DNA from: Corynebacterium kalinowskii
GTDB taxonomy: Bacteria > Actinomycetota > Actinomycetes > Mycobacteriales > Mycobacteriaceae
Length of the DNA: 64,000 nt
Assembly: GCF_009734385.1 (NCBI RefSeq)
Contig: NZ_CP046452.1
Coordinates: 2,046,001 to 2,110,000 of the forward strand
Direction of reading: 5' to 3'
The notes beneath the pieces are model-generated. The model saw only the letters and a list, made by a program, of their open reading frames with translations, searched no databases and had not been told where the DNA came from. Shown one piece after another: positions 55,560 through 63,568 of this stretch. Both the position numbers and the translations under genes were made by a program. The number at the start of each line of letters is the position of its first letter. Position 1 is the stretch's first letter.

Positions 55560-57872
55560 ATGACTTCCTCCTTCGTCCAAGTTTCCTCCGTCAATGAGAA
55601 AGCCAATCGCTTTGACCACCCAAAGGTGGGTAAGCGTGAGACTTCCGCTGTAGGTCTACCCGGCGCCCTGTGGGGCCTTTCCTATGGTGTACAAGAACAT
55701 GGTCTTGCTCCCCTATTGAAGATGAACCGTCCTGGTGGCGTTGACTGCCCGGGTTGTGCTTGGCCTGACCCTGCACAGCAAGATCACGGCGTGGTCGAGT
55801 TTTGCGAAAACGGCGCCAAGGCAATTGCCGAAGAAACCACCGGCCGTCGCGTTACTCCGGAGTTTTTCGCAGAGCACTCCATCATGGAACTGCGCGATAA
55901 GACCGACTACTGGCTGGGTCGCCAGGGTCGCCTTACTACCCCAATGTATTGCGAACAGGGCGATACTCATTACCGCCCGATCTCCTGGGATGAGGCTCTC
56001 GATCTCATCGCCGAAGAGCTGAAGACGCTGGAGAATCCGGACGACGCCATCTTCTACACCTCCGGACGCACCTCCAACGAGTCTGCCTACGTTTACCAGC
56101 TCCTCGCCCGCCGCCTGGGCACCAACAACCTGCCGGACTGCGCAAATATGTGCCACGACTCCACCGGTAAGGCCCTGGGCACCACGCTCGGCCTGGGCAA
56201 GGGTTCGGTTGTTATTGAAGACTTCTACAACACTGACCTCATCATCTCGATGGGTTCTAACCCGGGCACCAACCACCCTCGCATGTTGAAGGCGCTGGAG
56301 AACTGCAAGAAGAACGGCGGCAAGATCATCGCCGTGAACCCAATGCCAGAGGCTGGATTGATGGGCTTCAAGGACCCACAGACCCCACAGGGCCTGCTGG
56401 GCAAGGCAGCAAAGCTTGCCGACGTCTACCTGCAGATCCGACTCAACGGCGATATGGCTTTTATGCAGCTGCTCAACCGCGAGCTCATTCGCCGCGATGC
56501 CATCGACCACGTATTCCTGGAGAAGTTCTGCTCCAACGTTGATGAGACCATCGAGCATCTGAAGAACGTGGATGAAGAAGCCGCCCTGATGTCTTGTGGT
56601 CTCACTATGGCCGAGATCCTAAAGGTCGCAGACATGGTGGAAGAATCCGCTACTGCGATCGTTTCTTGGACCCTGGGTGTCACCCAGCACAAGAACGCGG
56701 TGGCAACGATCCGCGAGATGACCAACTTCCTGCTGCTTACCGGCAACATTGGCAAGCCGGGCGCAGGTACTGCACCACTGCGTGGCCACTCCAACGTCCA
56801 GGGCGACCGCACCATGGGCATCACCGAAGCACCTGCAGAGAAGTTCTCCGCAGCACTCGAGAGCCGCTTCGGTATCCAGGTTCCGCGTGAACATGGCTAC
56901 TCCACGGTCGACGCCACCTTGGCCATGTGGGAGGGCCGCTCCAAGTTCTTCATGTCCATGGGCGGCAACTACGTCCGCGTGGTAAGCGACACTTCCCGTG
57001 CAGAGGCCGGCATGGAAAAGCACAACATGACCGTCCACCTGAACACCAAGCTCAACAACTCTCACCTGTGGCCAGGCAAGAAGTCCCTGATCCTCCCGGT
57101 ATTGGCCAGGACAGACGTCGATATGCAGGCCTCCGGCCCTCAGTGCGTGACCGTGGAAGACTCCGCATCCTCCGTGCATGCCTCCATCGGTGAGCGCAAG
57201 GCAAACGCTGACCTGGGCCTCAAGTCCGAAATCTGGATCACTACCGAGCTGGGCAAGCGCATCTTCGGTGATGACTTCTGGCAGCCAATGCAGGACAACT
57301 ACGACGTGATTCGTGATCACATCGAGGCAACCATCCCAGGCTTTACCGATTACAACCGCCGTATCAAGATTCCTGGCGGATTCATGCTGCCGAACGGTCC
57401 ACGCGAGCGCGTCTTCAATCTCCCTGATGGCAAGGCTCACCTGTCCGTGAACAAGCTGGAGCCACTGGTACTGGAAGAGGGTCAACTGCTCCTCAACACG
57501 GTGCGTTCCCATGATCAGTACAACTCCACCATTTACGGTCTTCATGATCGTTACCGTGGCATCAAGGGCGGTCGCCGCGTGGTCTTCGTCAACCCTGAGG
57601 ACTGCCGCGAGCGTGGCCTGAAGGATGGCGACCTGGTCGACATCGTGTCCGTGTGGAAGAACGAGGAGCGTCGCGCCCCTAACTTCCGCGTGGTTGAGTA
57701 CTCCATCGCTAAGGACTGCGTGACCGCATACTTCCCGGAGGCCAACGTGCTCGTACCGGTGGATTCCTTCGCCGATGAGTCTCGTACCCCAGTGTCCAAG
57801 TCTGTCGTTGTTCGCCTCGAGCCTCTGGGCAAGCGCGCGGAAGACGTGGAGAAGGTCGACGTCAACGTCTAA
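55560..57872 (+). CDS. fdhF: FdhF-like molybdopterin oxidoreductase (formate dehydrogenase type)
   Basis: 770-residue molybdenum enzyme. N-terminal cysteines Cys63, Cys66 (CPGC) and Cys82, later Cys194/Cys198 (CANMCHDSTG) where the family places the Mo ligand; the remaining bulk follows the MGD-binding fold (SMGSNPGTNHPRML; LRGHSNVQGDRTMGI). Similar to FdhF/YdeP; in C. glutamicum the homologue is needed for formate oxidation. A TAGACT -10 ends 7 nt before the ATG, suggesting a leaderless mRNA. FdhD is coded in the next gene. Confidence 0.9.
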   Translation: MTSSFVQVSSVNEKANRFDHPKVGKRETSAVGLPGALWGLSYGVQEHGLAPLLKMNRPGGVDCPGCAWPDPAQQDHGVVEFCENGAKAIAEETTGRRVTPEFFAEHSIMELRDKTDYWLGRQGRLTTPMYCEQGDTHYRPISWDEALDLIAEELKTLENPDDAIFYTSGRTSNESAYVYQLLARRLGTNNLPDCANMCHDSTGKALGTTLGLGKGSVVIEDFYNTDLIISMGSNPGTNHPRMLKALENCKKNGGKIIAVNPMPEAGLMGFKDPQTPQGLLGKAAKLADVYLQIRLNGDMAFMQLLNRELIRRDAIDHVFLEKFCSNVDETIEHLKNVDEEAALMSCGLTMAEILKVADMVEESATAIVSWTLGVTQHKNAVATIREMTNFLLLTGNIGKPGAGTAPLRGHSNVQGDRTMGITEAPAEKFSAALESRFGIQVPREHGYSTVDATLAMWEGRSKFFMSMGGNYVRVVSDTSRAEAGMEKHNMTVHLNTKLNNSHLWPGKKSLILPVLARTDVDMQASGPQCVTVEDSASSVHASIGERKANADLGLKSEIWITTELGKRIFGDDFWQPMQDNYDVIRDHIEATIPGFTDYNRRIKIPGGFMLPNGPRERVFNLPDGKAHLSVNKLEPLVLEEGQLLLNTVRSHDQYNSTIYGLHDRYRGIKGGRRVVFVNPEDCRERGLKDGDLVDIVSVWKNEERRAPNFRVVEYSIAKDCVTAYFPEANVLVPVDSFADESRTPVSKSVVVRLEPLGKRAEDVEKVDVNV

Positions 57873-58703
57873 ATGGGAAGAATTACTCGCAGCGCCCGCG
57901 TCACTCGGATTGTCCGTGACGACGGGCGCCTTGCCCCTGATACCCGCGCCGATGCTCTCGCCGTGGAAGAACCCCTGGAGATTCGCGTCGACGGTCAATC
58001 ACTGACCACCACGATGCGCACCCCAGGTCACGACTTCGAGCTAGTCACCGGGCTTTTGCACGCCGAAGGCCTCATCGCTGAAGCGTCCGACATCCTGACC
58101 ATGCGCTACTGCGCGGGATCGGTCGGCCCCTACGGCGAGAACACCTACAACGTCATCGACGTGACCACCCGCGCGGGCCACATGCCGATCGAGTTCATCC
58201 GCAATGTCACCACCACCTCAGCGTGCGGCATTTGCGGGACGGCTTCGATCGAGCAGCTGATGAAGCGACAGCGCTACGAGATCTCGCCGGTCCGGCCGTC
58301 GGCAAGCTTGCTCATGTCGCTGCCAGCCGTGTTGCAGCAAGATCAGCACGCTTTTCGACGCACCGGAGGCATCCATGCGGCTGGCGCGTTCACCCTCACC
58401 GGTGAACCTCTCGTCGTGCGAGAAGATGTCGGCCGCCATAACGCCGCGGACAAGGTGATCGGCGCTCTGCTGCAAGAAGATAAGCTCCCGGCGCGTGAGC
58501 TACTTCTGGTGATGAGTTCACGAGCCTCGTTTGAGCTAGTACAGAAAGCCATTCTGGCTGGTTTCTCGGGCTTGGTGGCGGTATCCGCCGCGACCTCGCT
58601 TGCAGTGGACCTGGCAAAGGAGTCCGGGCTGCTACTGACCGGGTTTACTAGAGAAAACAGAATGAACGTCTATTCCGGAGAGGTTGAGACCGATGAAGCT
58701 TGA
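57873..58703 (+). CDS. fdhD: Formate dehydrogenase sulfurtransferase FdhD
   Basis: Transfers sulfur to the molybdenum cofactor of FdhF-type enzymes. 276 residues; catalytic CGIC loop (Cys118, Cys121) in TSACGICGTASIEQL; FTLTGEPLVVREDVGRHNAADK follows. The ATG immediately follows the fdhF stop. The fdhF-fdhD pair supports the FdhF assignment. Confidence 0.95.
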   Translation: MGRITRSARVTRIVRDDGRLAPDTRADALAVEEPLEIRVDGQSLTTTMRTPGHDFELVTGLLHAEGLIAEASDILTMRYCAGSVGPYGENTYNVIDVTTRAGHMPIEFIRNVTTTSACGICGTASIEQLMKRQRYEISPVRPSASLLMSLPAVLQQDQHAFRRTGGIHAAGAFTLTGEPLVVREDVGRHNAADKVIGALLQEDKLPARELLLVMSSRASFELVQKAILAGFSGLVAVSAATSLAVDLAKESGLLLTGFTRENRMNVYSGEVETDEA

Positions 58704-58932
58704 TGAGTTTTTGGCGCAGGTGTCCGAGGAGCTTGGCACCGACCCAGCACTGATTGGGGAGGTGCGCGATGACTTGCTGGACCTCACCCGCGACATTGCG
58801 CATAATGCAATTCGTCCGGCGGCTCCCCTGTCTGCCTTCCTGGTAGGGCTTTCTGTCGGTTCCGGGGCATCTGCTGCAGAGATTCGCGAACAGATCGCTA
58901 AGGTCACTGCGCTGGTGGAGAAACAAGCGTAA
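58693..58932 (+). CDS. DUF6457 protein, 79 aa
   Basis: 79 residues, helical (MKLDEFLAQVSEELGTDPAL...), DUF6457-like, a small domain often seen with molybdenum-cofactor genes. The ATG at 58693 overlaps the fdhD end by 11 nt. Role unknown; context suggests cofactor or FdhF maturation, which is inference. Confidence 0.8.
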   Translation: MKLDEFLAQVSEELGTDPALIGEVRDDLLDLTRDIAHNAIRPAAPLSAFLVGLSVGSGASAAEIREQIAKVTALVEKQA

Positions 58933-59633
58933 TGACCCGGACGCTGCTGGCTGTAGGCGTTGCCATCCAGGCATTAGCCCTTGCAAGCATCAAAATCGAC
59001 ACTCCACTGAGCTGGCAAGCCGGCTGGATCGCGCTGAGCCTTGCTTCATTACTCGGCATCGGGTTCGTGGTGGTTGCAGCGGTCACCGCCAAACAGCGAC
59101 CAGCGTTCCGCACGTTCGCGTTTCTGGGAAGTGCTGCCGGCGCTGTGGGTTGGGCCAGCTGGCTCCTTGTCGCCCTAACATCCGAGCAGGGCGACCCGGT
59201 CATCAACATCACCGGCCTGCTGTGTATTGTCGGCTACGCGCTGACATTTGGCGCCGTGGTTGTCGGATTTATGCCGGCCAAGTGGGCTAGATCGAAGTCT
59301 CACTACACGTGGGCGTGGGTGTTTGCGCTGATCATTGCAGCGTTCCAGGCAGCGACATACCTGCATTATGTCTTCGGATCCGACGAATACAGCGACGGCT
59401 GGTTCTTCGCCACAATCACCTTGCCATTCGCTATTGGTGTAGCTCAGATCGCGCTTGCCGTGCGCGCCCAAACCGAGTCCATCGCTCGCCCGATGTCGAT
59501 CGCCTCGGGAATCGTATTGGTAATCGGCTCCTTGATGTTCAGCTCAATGGCAGCCTGGTTGTCAATTGGTCTATCAGTCGCCGCCACCATCACAGAATTG
59601 CAGCAATCTGGGGCTTCCACCAACGTGGAATAA
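58932..59633 (+). CDS. Polytopic membrane protein of unknown function
   Basis: 233 residues, about seven hydrophobic helices, short loops (MTRTLLAVGVAIQALALAS...). Starts at the TAATG overlap with the DUF6457 gene. I do not recognise the family. Coupled to fdhF-fdhD-DUF6457, so it may link the oxidoreductase to the membrane, or simply be co-transcribed. The last helix lies near residues 195-220. Confidence 0.75.
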   Translation: MTRTLLAVGVAIQALALASIKIDTPLSWQAGWIALSLASLLGIGFVVVAAVTAKQRPAFRTFAFLGSAAGAVGWASWLLVALTSEQGDPVINITGLLCIVGYALTFGAVVVGFMPAKWARSKSHYTWAWVFALIIAAFQAATYLHYVFGSDEYSDGWFFATITLPFAIGVAQIALAVRAQTESIARPMSIASGIVLVIGSLMFSSMAAWLSIGLSVAATITELQQSGASTNVE

Positions 59634-59656
59634 GAAAGTTCTGAAACAATGGAGGA

Positions 59657-61318
59657 ATGATCGAGCACTCCATTGCCACAGTGACCGAGCTTCGGGACTT
59701 GCTGAATGATTCTTCATTCACGCTGGATCCCGAAGCTCAGCACACTGCAGATGCCCTGGCACGGCAAATCGACGACTACGTCCTGCCCCGCCTCGCCAAC
59801 GTCGATGCCCCACTCCTGGCAGTGATCGGCGGTTCCACGGGCAGTGGAAAGTCCACGCTGGTTAACGCGGTCGTCGGCCAGCAGGTCAGCCTGTCTGGTG
59901 CGATCCGACCAACCACGCGTCAGCCGGTGCTCGTCACCAATCCACAGGATGAAGCGTGGTTCGCTTCCAGCGAGGTCCTCCCTGGGCTTGCCCGCGAGCG
60001 TGGCGAGGCCGCTGCGAATCCCACCGCCACGACACTGCGGACCGTCACCACCGACCACATCCAACCGGGCCTGGCGCTTCTCGACGCCCCTGACTTCGAT
60101 TCGATCGACGATGGCAATCGCGCCCTGGCCTCCCAACTTCTCGCCGCCGCGGACTTGTGGATATTCGTCACCACCCCGGCGCGCTACGCCGACCAGCTGG
60201 TGTGGAACTTCCTGCACGACGCCGCGAGCCGCGACATCGAGGTGATCGTCGTCCTCAACCGCGTGGACGAAGAAGCCATGAAGACGGTTCCCGAAGACCT
60301 CAAGCGCATGATGTCCGATGCGGGTCTCGGTGGCGCCAAGCTCATCACGGTTCCTTACATCGAGCACCTCTCTGGCCTGCTCGCCCCTGAGCTCGTTTCC
60401 GAGCTATCCCAGCACCTCGAAGTGCTGGCTGGCGATGCCGCTGCCCGTCGCGACATGGCGCTCAAGACCGTCGACGGCGTGCTGGCACAGATTGCGGGCA
60501 AAGTGGAGAAGCTTGCTGCTACGAAGGAGCGAGAAGAGGACTTTGCTGATCAGTTGGACGATGCCATCGACGGTGTTTACCTTCGCGGACGTGATGAAGT
60601 CATCGCCGCAACCCAGGACGGCAACCTGCTGCGCAAGGAAGTGATGCAACGCTGGCAAGACTTCGTGGGCACCTCCGATGCTTTCCGTACCGTCGAGCGC
60701 TGGTATTCCGTAGCTGTGGACCGCATCGGCAGCTTCTTCACCGGCAAGCCTGCCCCGGTTCGGGAAGTGGAAACGGAGATTGAGGCTGGTTTGCATGCCG
60801 TGATCGTCGATGCCGCCGAAACCGCAGCCGCTCGATCGTGGTCTCACTTGGGCTCAGTGGCTCCGGAGCTGCGGGCGTCGGCAAGCCCCGTTTTGGCACA
60901 TGCAAGCACGAACATCTCTGACGAGACTGCACAGCTCGTGCGTGATTGGCAGGCCAGCTTGATGAACTCGATTCAGGACAGCGCCGGCGACAAGCGCATG
61001 AAGGCGCGCCTGATGTCCTTCGGACTGAACGTGGTAACCGTCGCATTGATGCTGGTGGTGTTTGCTTCCACCGCTGGACTTACCGGCGGTGAGGTCGCGA
61101 TTGCTGGTGGTTCCGCGGTGCTCGGGCAAAAGATGCTGGAGACCATTTTCGGCGAGGAAGCCGTCCGCAAGATGGCAAAACAGGCTCGTCAGGATCTGGA
61201 CGAAAGAATTGAGGATCTCTTCCTCACCGAGCGCGACCGCTATCGCGAGATCACCGATGTGCTCGATGCCGGAACCGATGCCGATGAGCTGCGCGCAGCT
61301 GTAAAGGCAGGTGCCTAA
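59657..61318 (+). CDS. Dynamin-like GTPase, first of a pair
   Basis: 553 residues. GTPase domain with P-loop GSTGSGKS (59-66), RPTTRQP (switch I region), LLDAPDFDS (141-149; the G3 Gly is replaced by Asp) and NRVD (201-204). A helical region follows and a hydrophobic hairpin near 455-490. This is the plan of bacterial dynamin-like proteins that act on membranes, usually in pairs. GGAGGA lies directly before the ATG. The gene overlaps the second GTPase start region. Confidence 0.85.
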   Translation: MIEHSIATVTELRDLLNDSSFTLDPEAQHTADALARQIDDYVLPRLANVDAPLLAVIGGSTGSGKSTLVNAVVGQQVSLSGAIRPTTRQPVLVTNPQDEAWFASSEVLPGLARERGEAAANPTATTLRTVTTDHIQPGLALLDAPDFDSIDDGNRALASQLLAAADLWIFVTTPARYADQLVWNFLHDAASRDIEVIVVLNRVDEEAMKTVPEDLKRMMSDAGLGGAKLITVPYIEHLSGLLAPELVSELSQHLEVLAGDAAARRDMALKTVDGVLAQIAGKVEKLAATKEREEDFADQLDDAIDGVYLRGRDEVIAATQDGNLLRKEVMQRWQDFVGTSDAFRTVERWYSVAVDRIGSFFTGKPAPVREVETEIEAGLHAVIVDAAETAAARSWSHLGSVAPELRASASPVLAHASTNISDETAQLVRDWQASLMNSIQDSAGDKRMKARLMSFGLNVVTVALMLVVFASTAGLTGGEVAIAGGSAVLGQKMLETIFGEEAVRKMAKQARQDLDERIEDLFLTERDRYREITDVLDAGTDADELRAAVKAGA

Positions 61319-61319
61319 C

Positions 61320-62915
61320 GTGTTTAAGTCGAAGCCAACTCTCACTCAGCGTCTCGAAGCTCTGGAGAGGGCCACGGAACTCGCTGAGGGCATCTACACT
61401 CCCGAGGAGCTGGAACGCCTGGACAAGGTAATCGCCAGCGCTGCGGAGCGCCGCGCGCTGTCTGCCGAACACACTGTGGTGGGTTTTTTCGGTGCCACTG
61501 GCTCCGGCAAGACGTCGCTGTTCAATGCGGTTGTGGGCGAGGATCTGGGCAAGACAGCTGCCCGCCGACCTACTACATCCTCTCCTTTGGCCGCCGTGTG
61601 GCACCCGGAAGGTTCCGAGGAACTCTTGGATTGGCTCGAAGTGGAAGACCGGCGCAACCGGCCCGGGGACTTTGCCAAGAACGCTGGGCCGTTGATCCTG
61701 CTGGACCTGCCTGACTTCGACTCCGTCGAACCAATCCACCGGGAGATCGCCACCCGTTTGGCTGGACAGGTGGATGTTCTGGTGTGGGTGACCGACCCGG
61801 AAAAGTACGCCGACACTATCATCCACGACCACTTCATCCGGCCACACGCAGAGCACAGCGCCGTCACACTGGCGGTACTCAATAAGTCCGACAAGCTACG
61901 CCCTGAAGACCTGGGTCCAGTCAAGAATTCGTTAGAACAATTATTGGTTGAAGATGGTCTAAAGAAGATCAAGGTCATTGCCACCAGCGCCAAGACAGGT
62001 GCGGGTGTGGATGATATCCGCGCGGCCATCGCGAAGGTCGCTTCCGATCACAAGGCTCAGAGCGCGCGCCTAGAGGCCGACATCGCGGCCGCCACCGGCC
62101 CACTGCTTGGCTCCGAAAAGCTATCCAAGGTGCCGGATTCAGCAAAGAAGAACCTTGATAACGCCCTGGCCGAAGCCGCCGGCGCCGACCACATCTCCCG
62201 CGCCACCGCAGCCGCCTACCGCAAGCGCCTCGGCCAGGCCACCGGCTGGCTCCTCACTTCCTGGATGCTGCGCCTGCGCCCCGATCCGCTCCGTCGCCTG
62301 GGACTGCGCGAGGACGCCGACGAAGTCGGAGTGCACCGCACCTCCATGCCAGCACTCGACGCTTCCAGGCGGGCAGTAGCCAATCGCGGCGTGCGTGACT
62401 ACGCAGCTGTGCTGGAAGCTGGCCTGCCAGCACGGTGGGCGGATGCGCTGCATGATGAGACGGAAGCTGTCGTCGAGAAGCTGCCTGAGCAGCTGGACCG
62501 CGCTGCCGCCGGCACTCGCCTTCCTGCCCAGCCAAGTAAGGCCTGGGGCCTGTTCACTTTTATCCAGTGGCTCGCGCTGCTCGCAGCACTGGTCGGCGTG
62601 ATCTGGTACCTGCTGGTGGCGTTCCTCCCTGGCGCGCTAGTTCCGCTGCTTGGCGAGGACCTCACTCCGGATGTGGAGGGCTGGCCGATTCCGACCTTGC
62701 TGATTCTGGGCGGAGTGCTCCTCGGTATTCTGCTTGGCCTGCTCACCGCGGTCTTCGGTGGTTTCATCAGCTCCGGTGTGCGCTCCCGCACGAGGCGAGC
62801 ACTACGCCGGGAAGTTGCCGAAATGTCGCAGGCGGAAATTACTGCTCCGCTGCTGGACGTGCGTGGGCGCTATCTGGAGTTTCGTGAGCAGCTTCAGAGT
62901 GCCACCGGCCGCTAA
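61320..62915 (+). CDS. Dynamin-like GTPase, second of a pair
   Basis: About 531 residues. P-loop GATGSGKT (about 58-65), RRPTTSSPLAAVWHP, LLDLPDFDS, NKSDK, a helical middle and two C-terminal membrane helices (about 425-450 and 465-490: FIQWLALLAALVGVIWYLLVAF; PTLLILGGVLLGILLGLLTAVF, each partial). Starts at GTG 61320; GTG 61311, overlapping the first gene, is an alternative. Pair of tandem GTPases as in other actinobacterial dynamin-like systems. The last 77 nt overlap the antisense membrane gene. Confidence 0.85.
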   Translation: MFKSKPTLTQRLEALERATELAEGIYTPEELERLDKVIASAAERRALSAEHTVVGFFGATGSGKTSLFNAVVGEDLGKTAARRPTTSSPLAAVWHPEGSEELLDWLEVEDRRNRPGDFAKNAGPLILLDLPDFDSVEPIHREIATRLAGQVDVLVWVTDPEKYADTIIHDHFIRPHAEHSAVTLAVLNKSDKLRPEDLGPVKNSLEQLLVEDGLKKIKVIATSAKTGAGVDDIRAAIAKVASDHKAQSARLEADIAAATGPLLGSEKLSKVPDSAKKNLDNALAEAAGADHISRATAAAYRKRLGQATGWLLTSWMLRLRPDPLRRLGLREDADEVGVHRTSMPALDASRRAVANRGVRDYAAVLEAGLPARWADALHDETEAVVEKLPEQLDRAAAGTRLPAQPSKAWGLFTFIQWLALLAALVGVIWYLLVAFLPGALVPLLGEDLTPDVEGWPIPTLLILGGVLLGILLGLLTAVFGGFISSGVRSRTRRALRREVAEMSQAEITAPLLDVRGRYLEFREQLQSATGR

Positions 62916-63351
62916 AGAGCACAGATAGCAGCACGATGACACCCAGCGGTAGCCCGACCCAGCTCCACACCATGAGGTATTCGATTCCTGCAAACTGGTA
63001 TTCGTCTGGGCTGGGTCGCTGCCACAGCGTGGTCCCAAGCAATAGTGCACATAGTCCATTCACCGTGCACAAGACGCCTAGAAACGGGTCGAAAGTCCTG
63101 GGACGACTACGAACAATAATCCAAGCAGCCGCCACGAGGACCACTGCGCAAATCAGCACAACGATCGAAATAACATCAGCGATTGCCAGAAGGTAGCCCG
63201 CGAGGGCGACCAGAACGGGGATCAAGGTAGCCCCAACGTAAAACGCCCCGTGACCCTTATGTTTCGTCGCTTGCAGCACTGCGGGCAGTGCGCCAATGGC
63301 GATAGCCGGAATGAGCCAATACTTGAGCGCTACCGTGACAAACTCGATCAT
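62839..63351 (-). CDS. Small membrane protein, four to five helices, paralogue A
   Basis: 170 residues, hydrophobic helices over 1-145 (MIEFVTVALKYWLIPAIAIG...), a central RPRTFDPFLG loop, and a hydrophilic tail. The tail RWHSEAAHETPDSAHARPAAEQ (quoted in part) is read antisense to the last codons of the GTPase gene, from 62839. AAAGGA precedes the ATG. A second copy lies at the right edge. Function unknown; convergent with the GTPase pair. Confidence 0.75.
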   Translation of the reverse strand: MIEFVTVALKYWLIPAIAIGALPAVLQATKHKGHGAFYVGATLIPVLVALAGYLLAIADVISIVVLICAVVLVAAAWIIVRSRPRTFDPFLGVLCTVNGLCALLLGTTLWQRPSPDEYQFAGIEYLMVWSWVGLPLGVIVLLSVLFSGRWHSEAAHETPDSAHARPAAEQ

Positions 63352-63439
63352 CGGTTGTCCTTTCTAGTATGCCCAATTTTAGCTAGCGCAACCGGTAAAT
63401 GGCAGTGATGTTCGTTTTCGAGATCTGTCCTGCTCCCGC

Positions 63440-63568
63440 ATGAGGCGGGCACTACGCCGGGATGTTGCCGAAATGTCGCAGGCAGAAATTACTGCTCCGC
63501 TGCTGGATGTGCGTGGACGCTATCTGGAGTTTCGTGAGCAGCTTCAGAGTGCCACCGGCGCGAAGTAA
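63440..63568 (+). pseudogene. Duplicated 3' fragment of the second GTPase gene
   Basis: Copies 62782-62912 with offset 650 and about 6 substitutions in the first 125 nt; the reading frame is intact (MRRALRRDVAEMSQAEITAP..., ends SATGAK). 42 codons plus stop, no upstream GTPase body, so it is a gene remnant. The opposite strand codes the tail of the second small membrane protein. Confidence 0.8.

Noticed and set aside
56619..57998. 459-codon open frame antisense to fdhF
   Set aside because: Shadow of a long, strongly biased gene; no recognisable domain.
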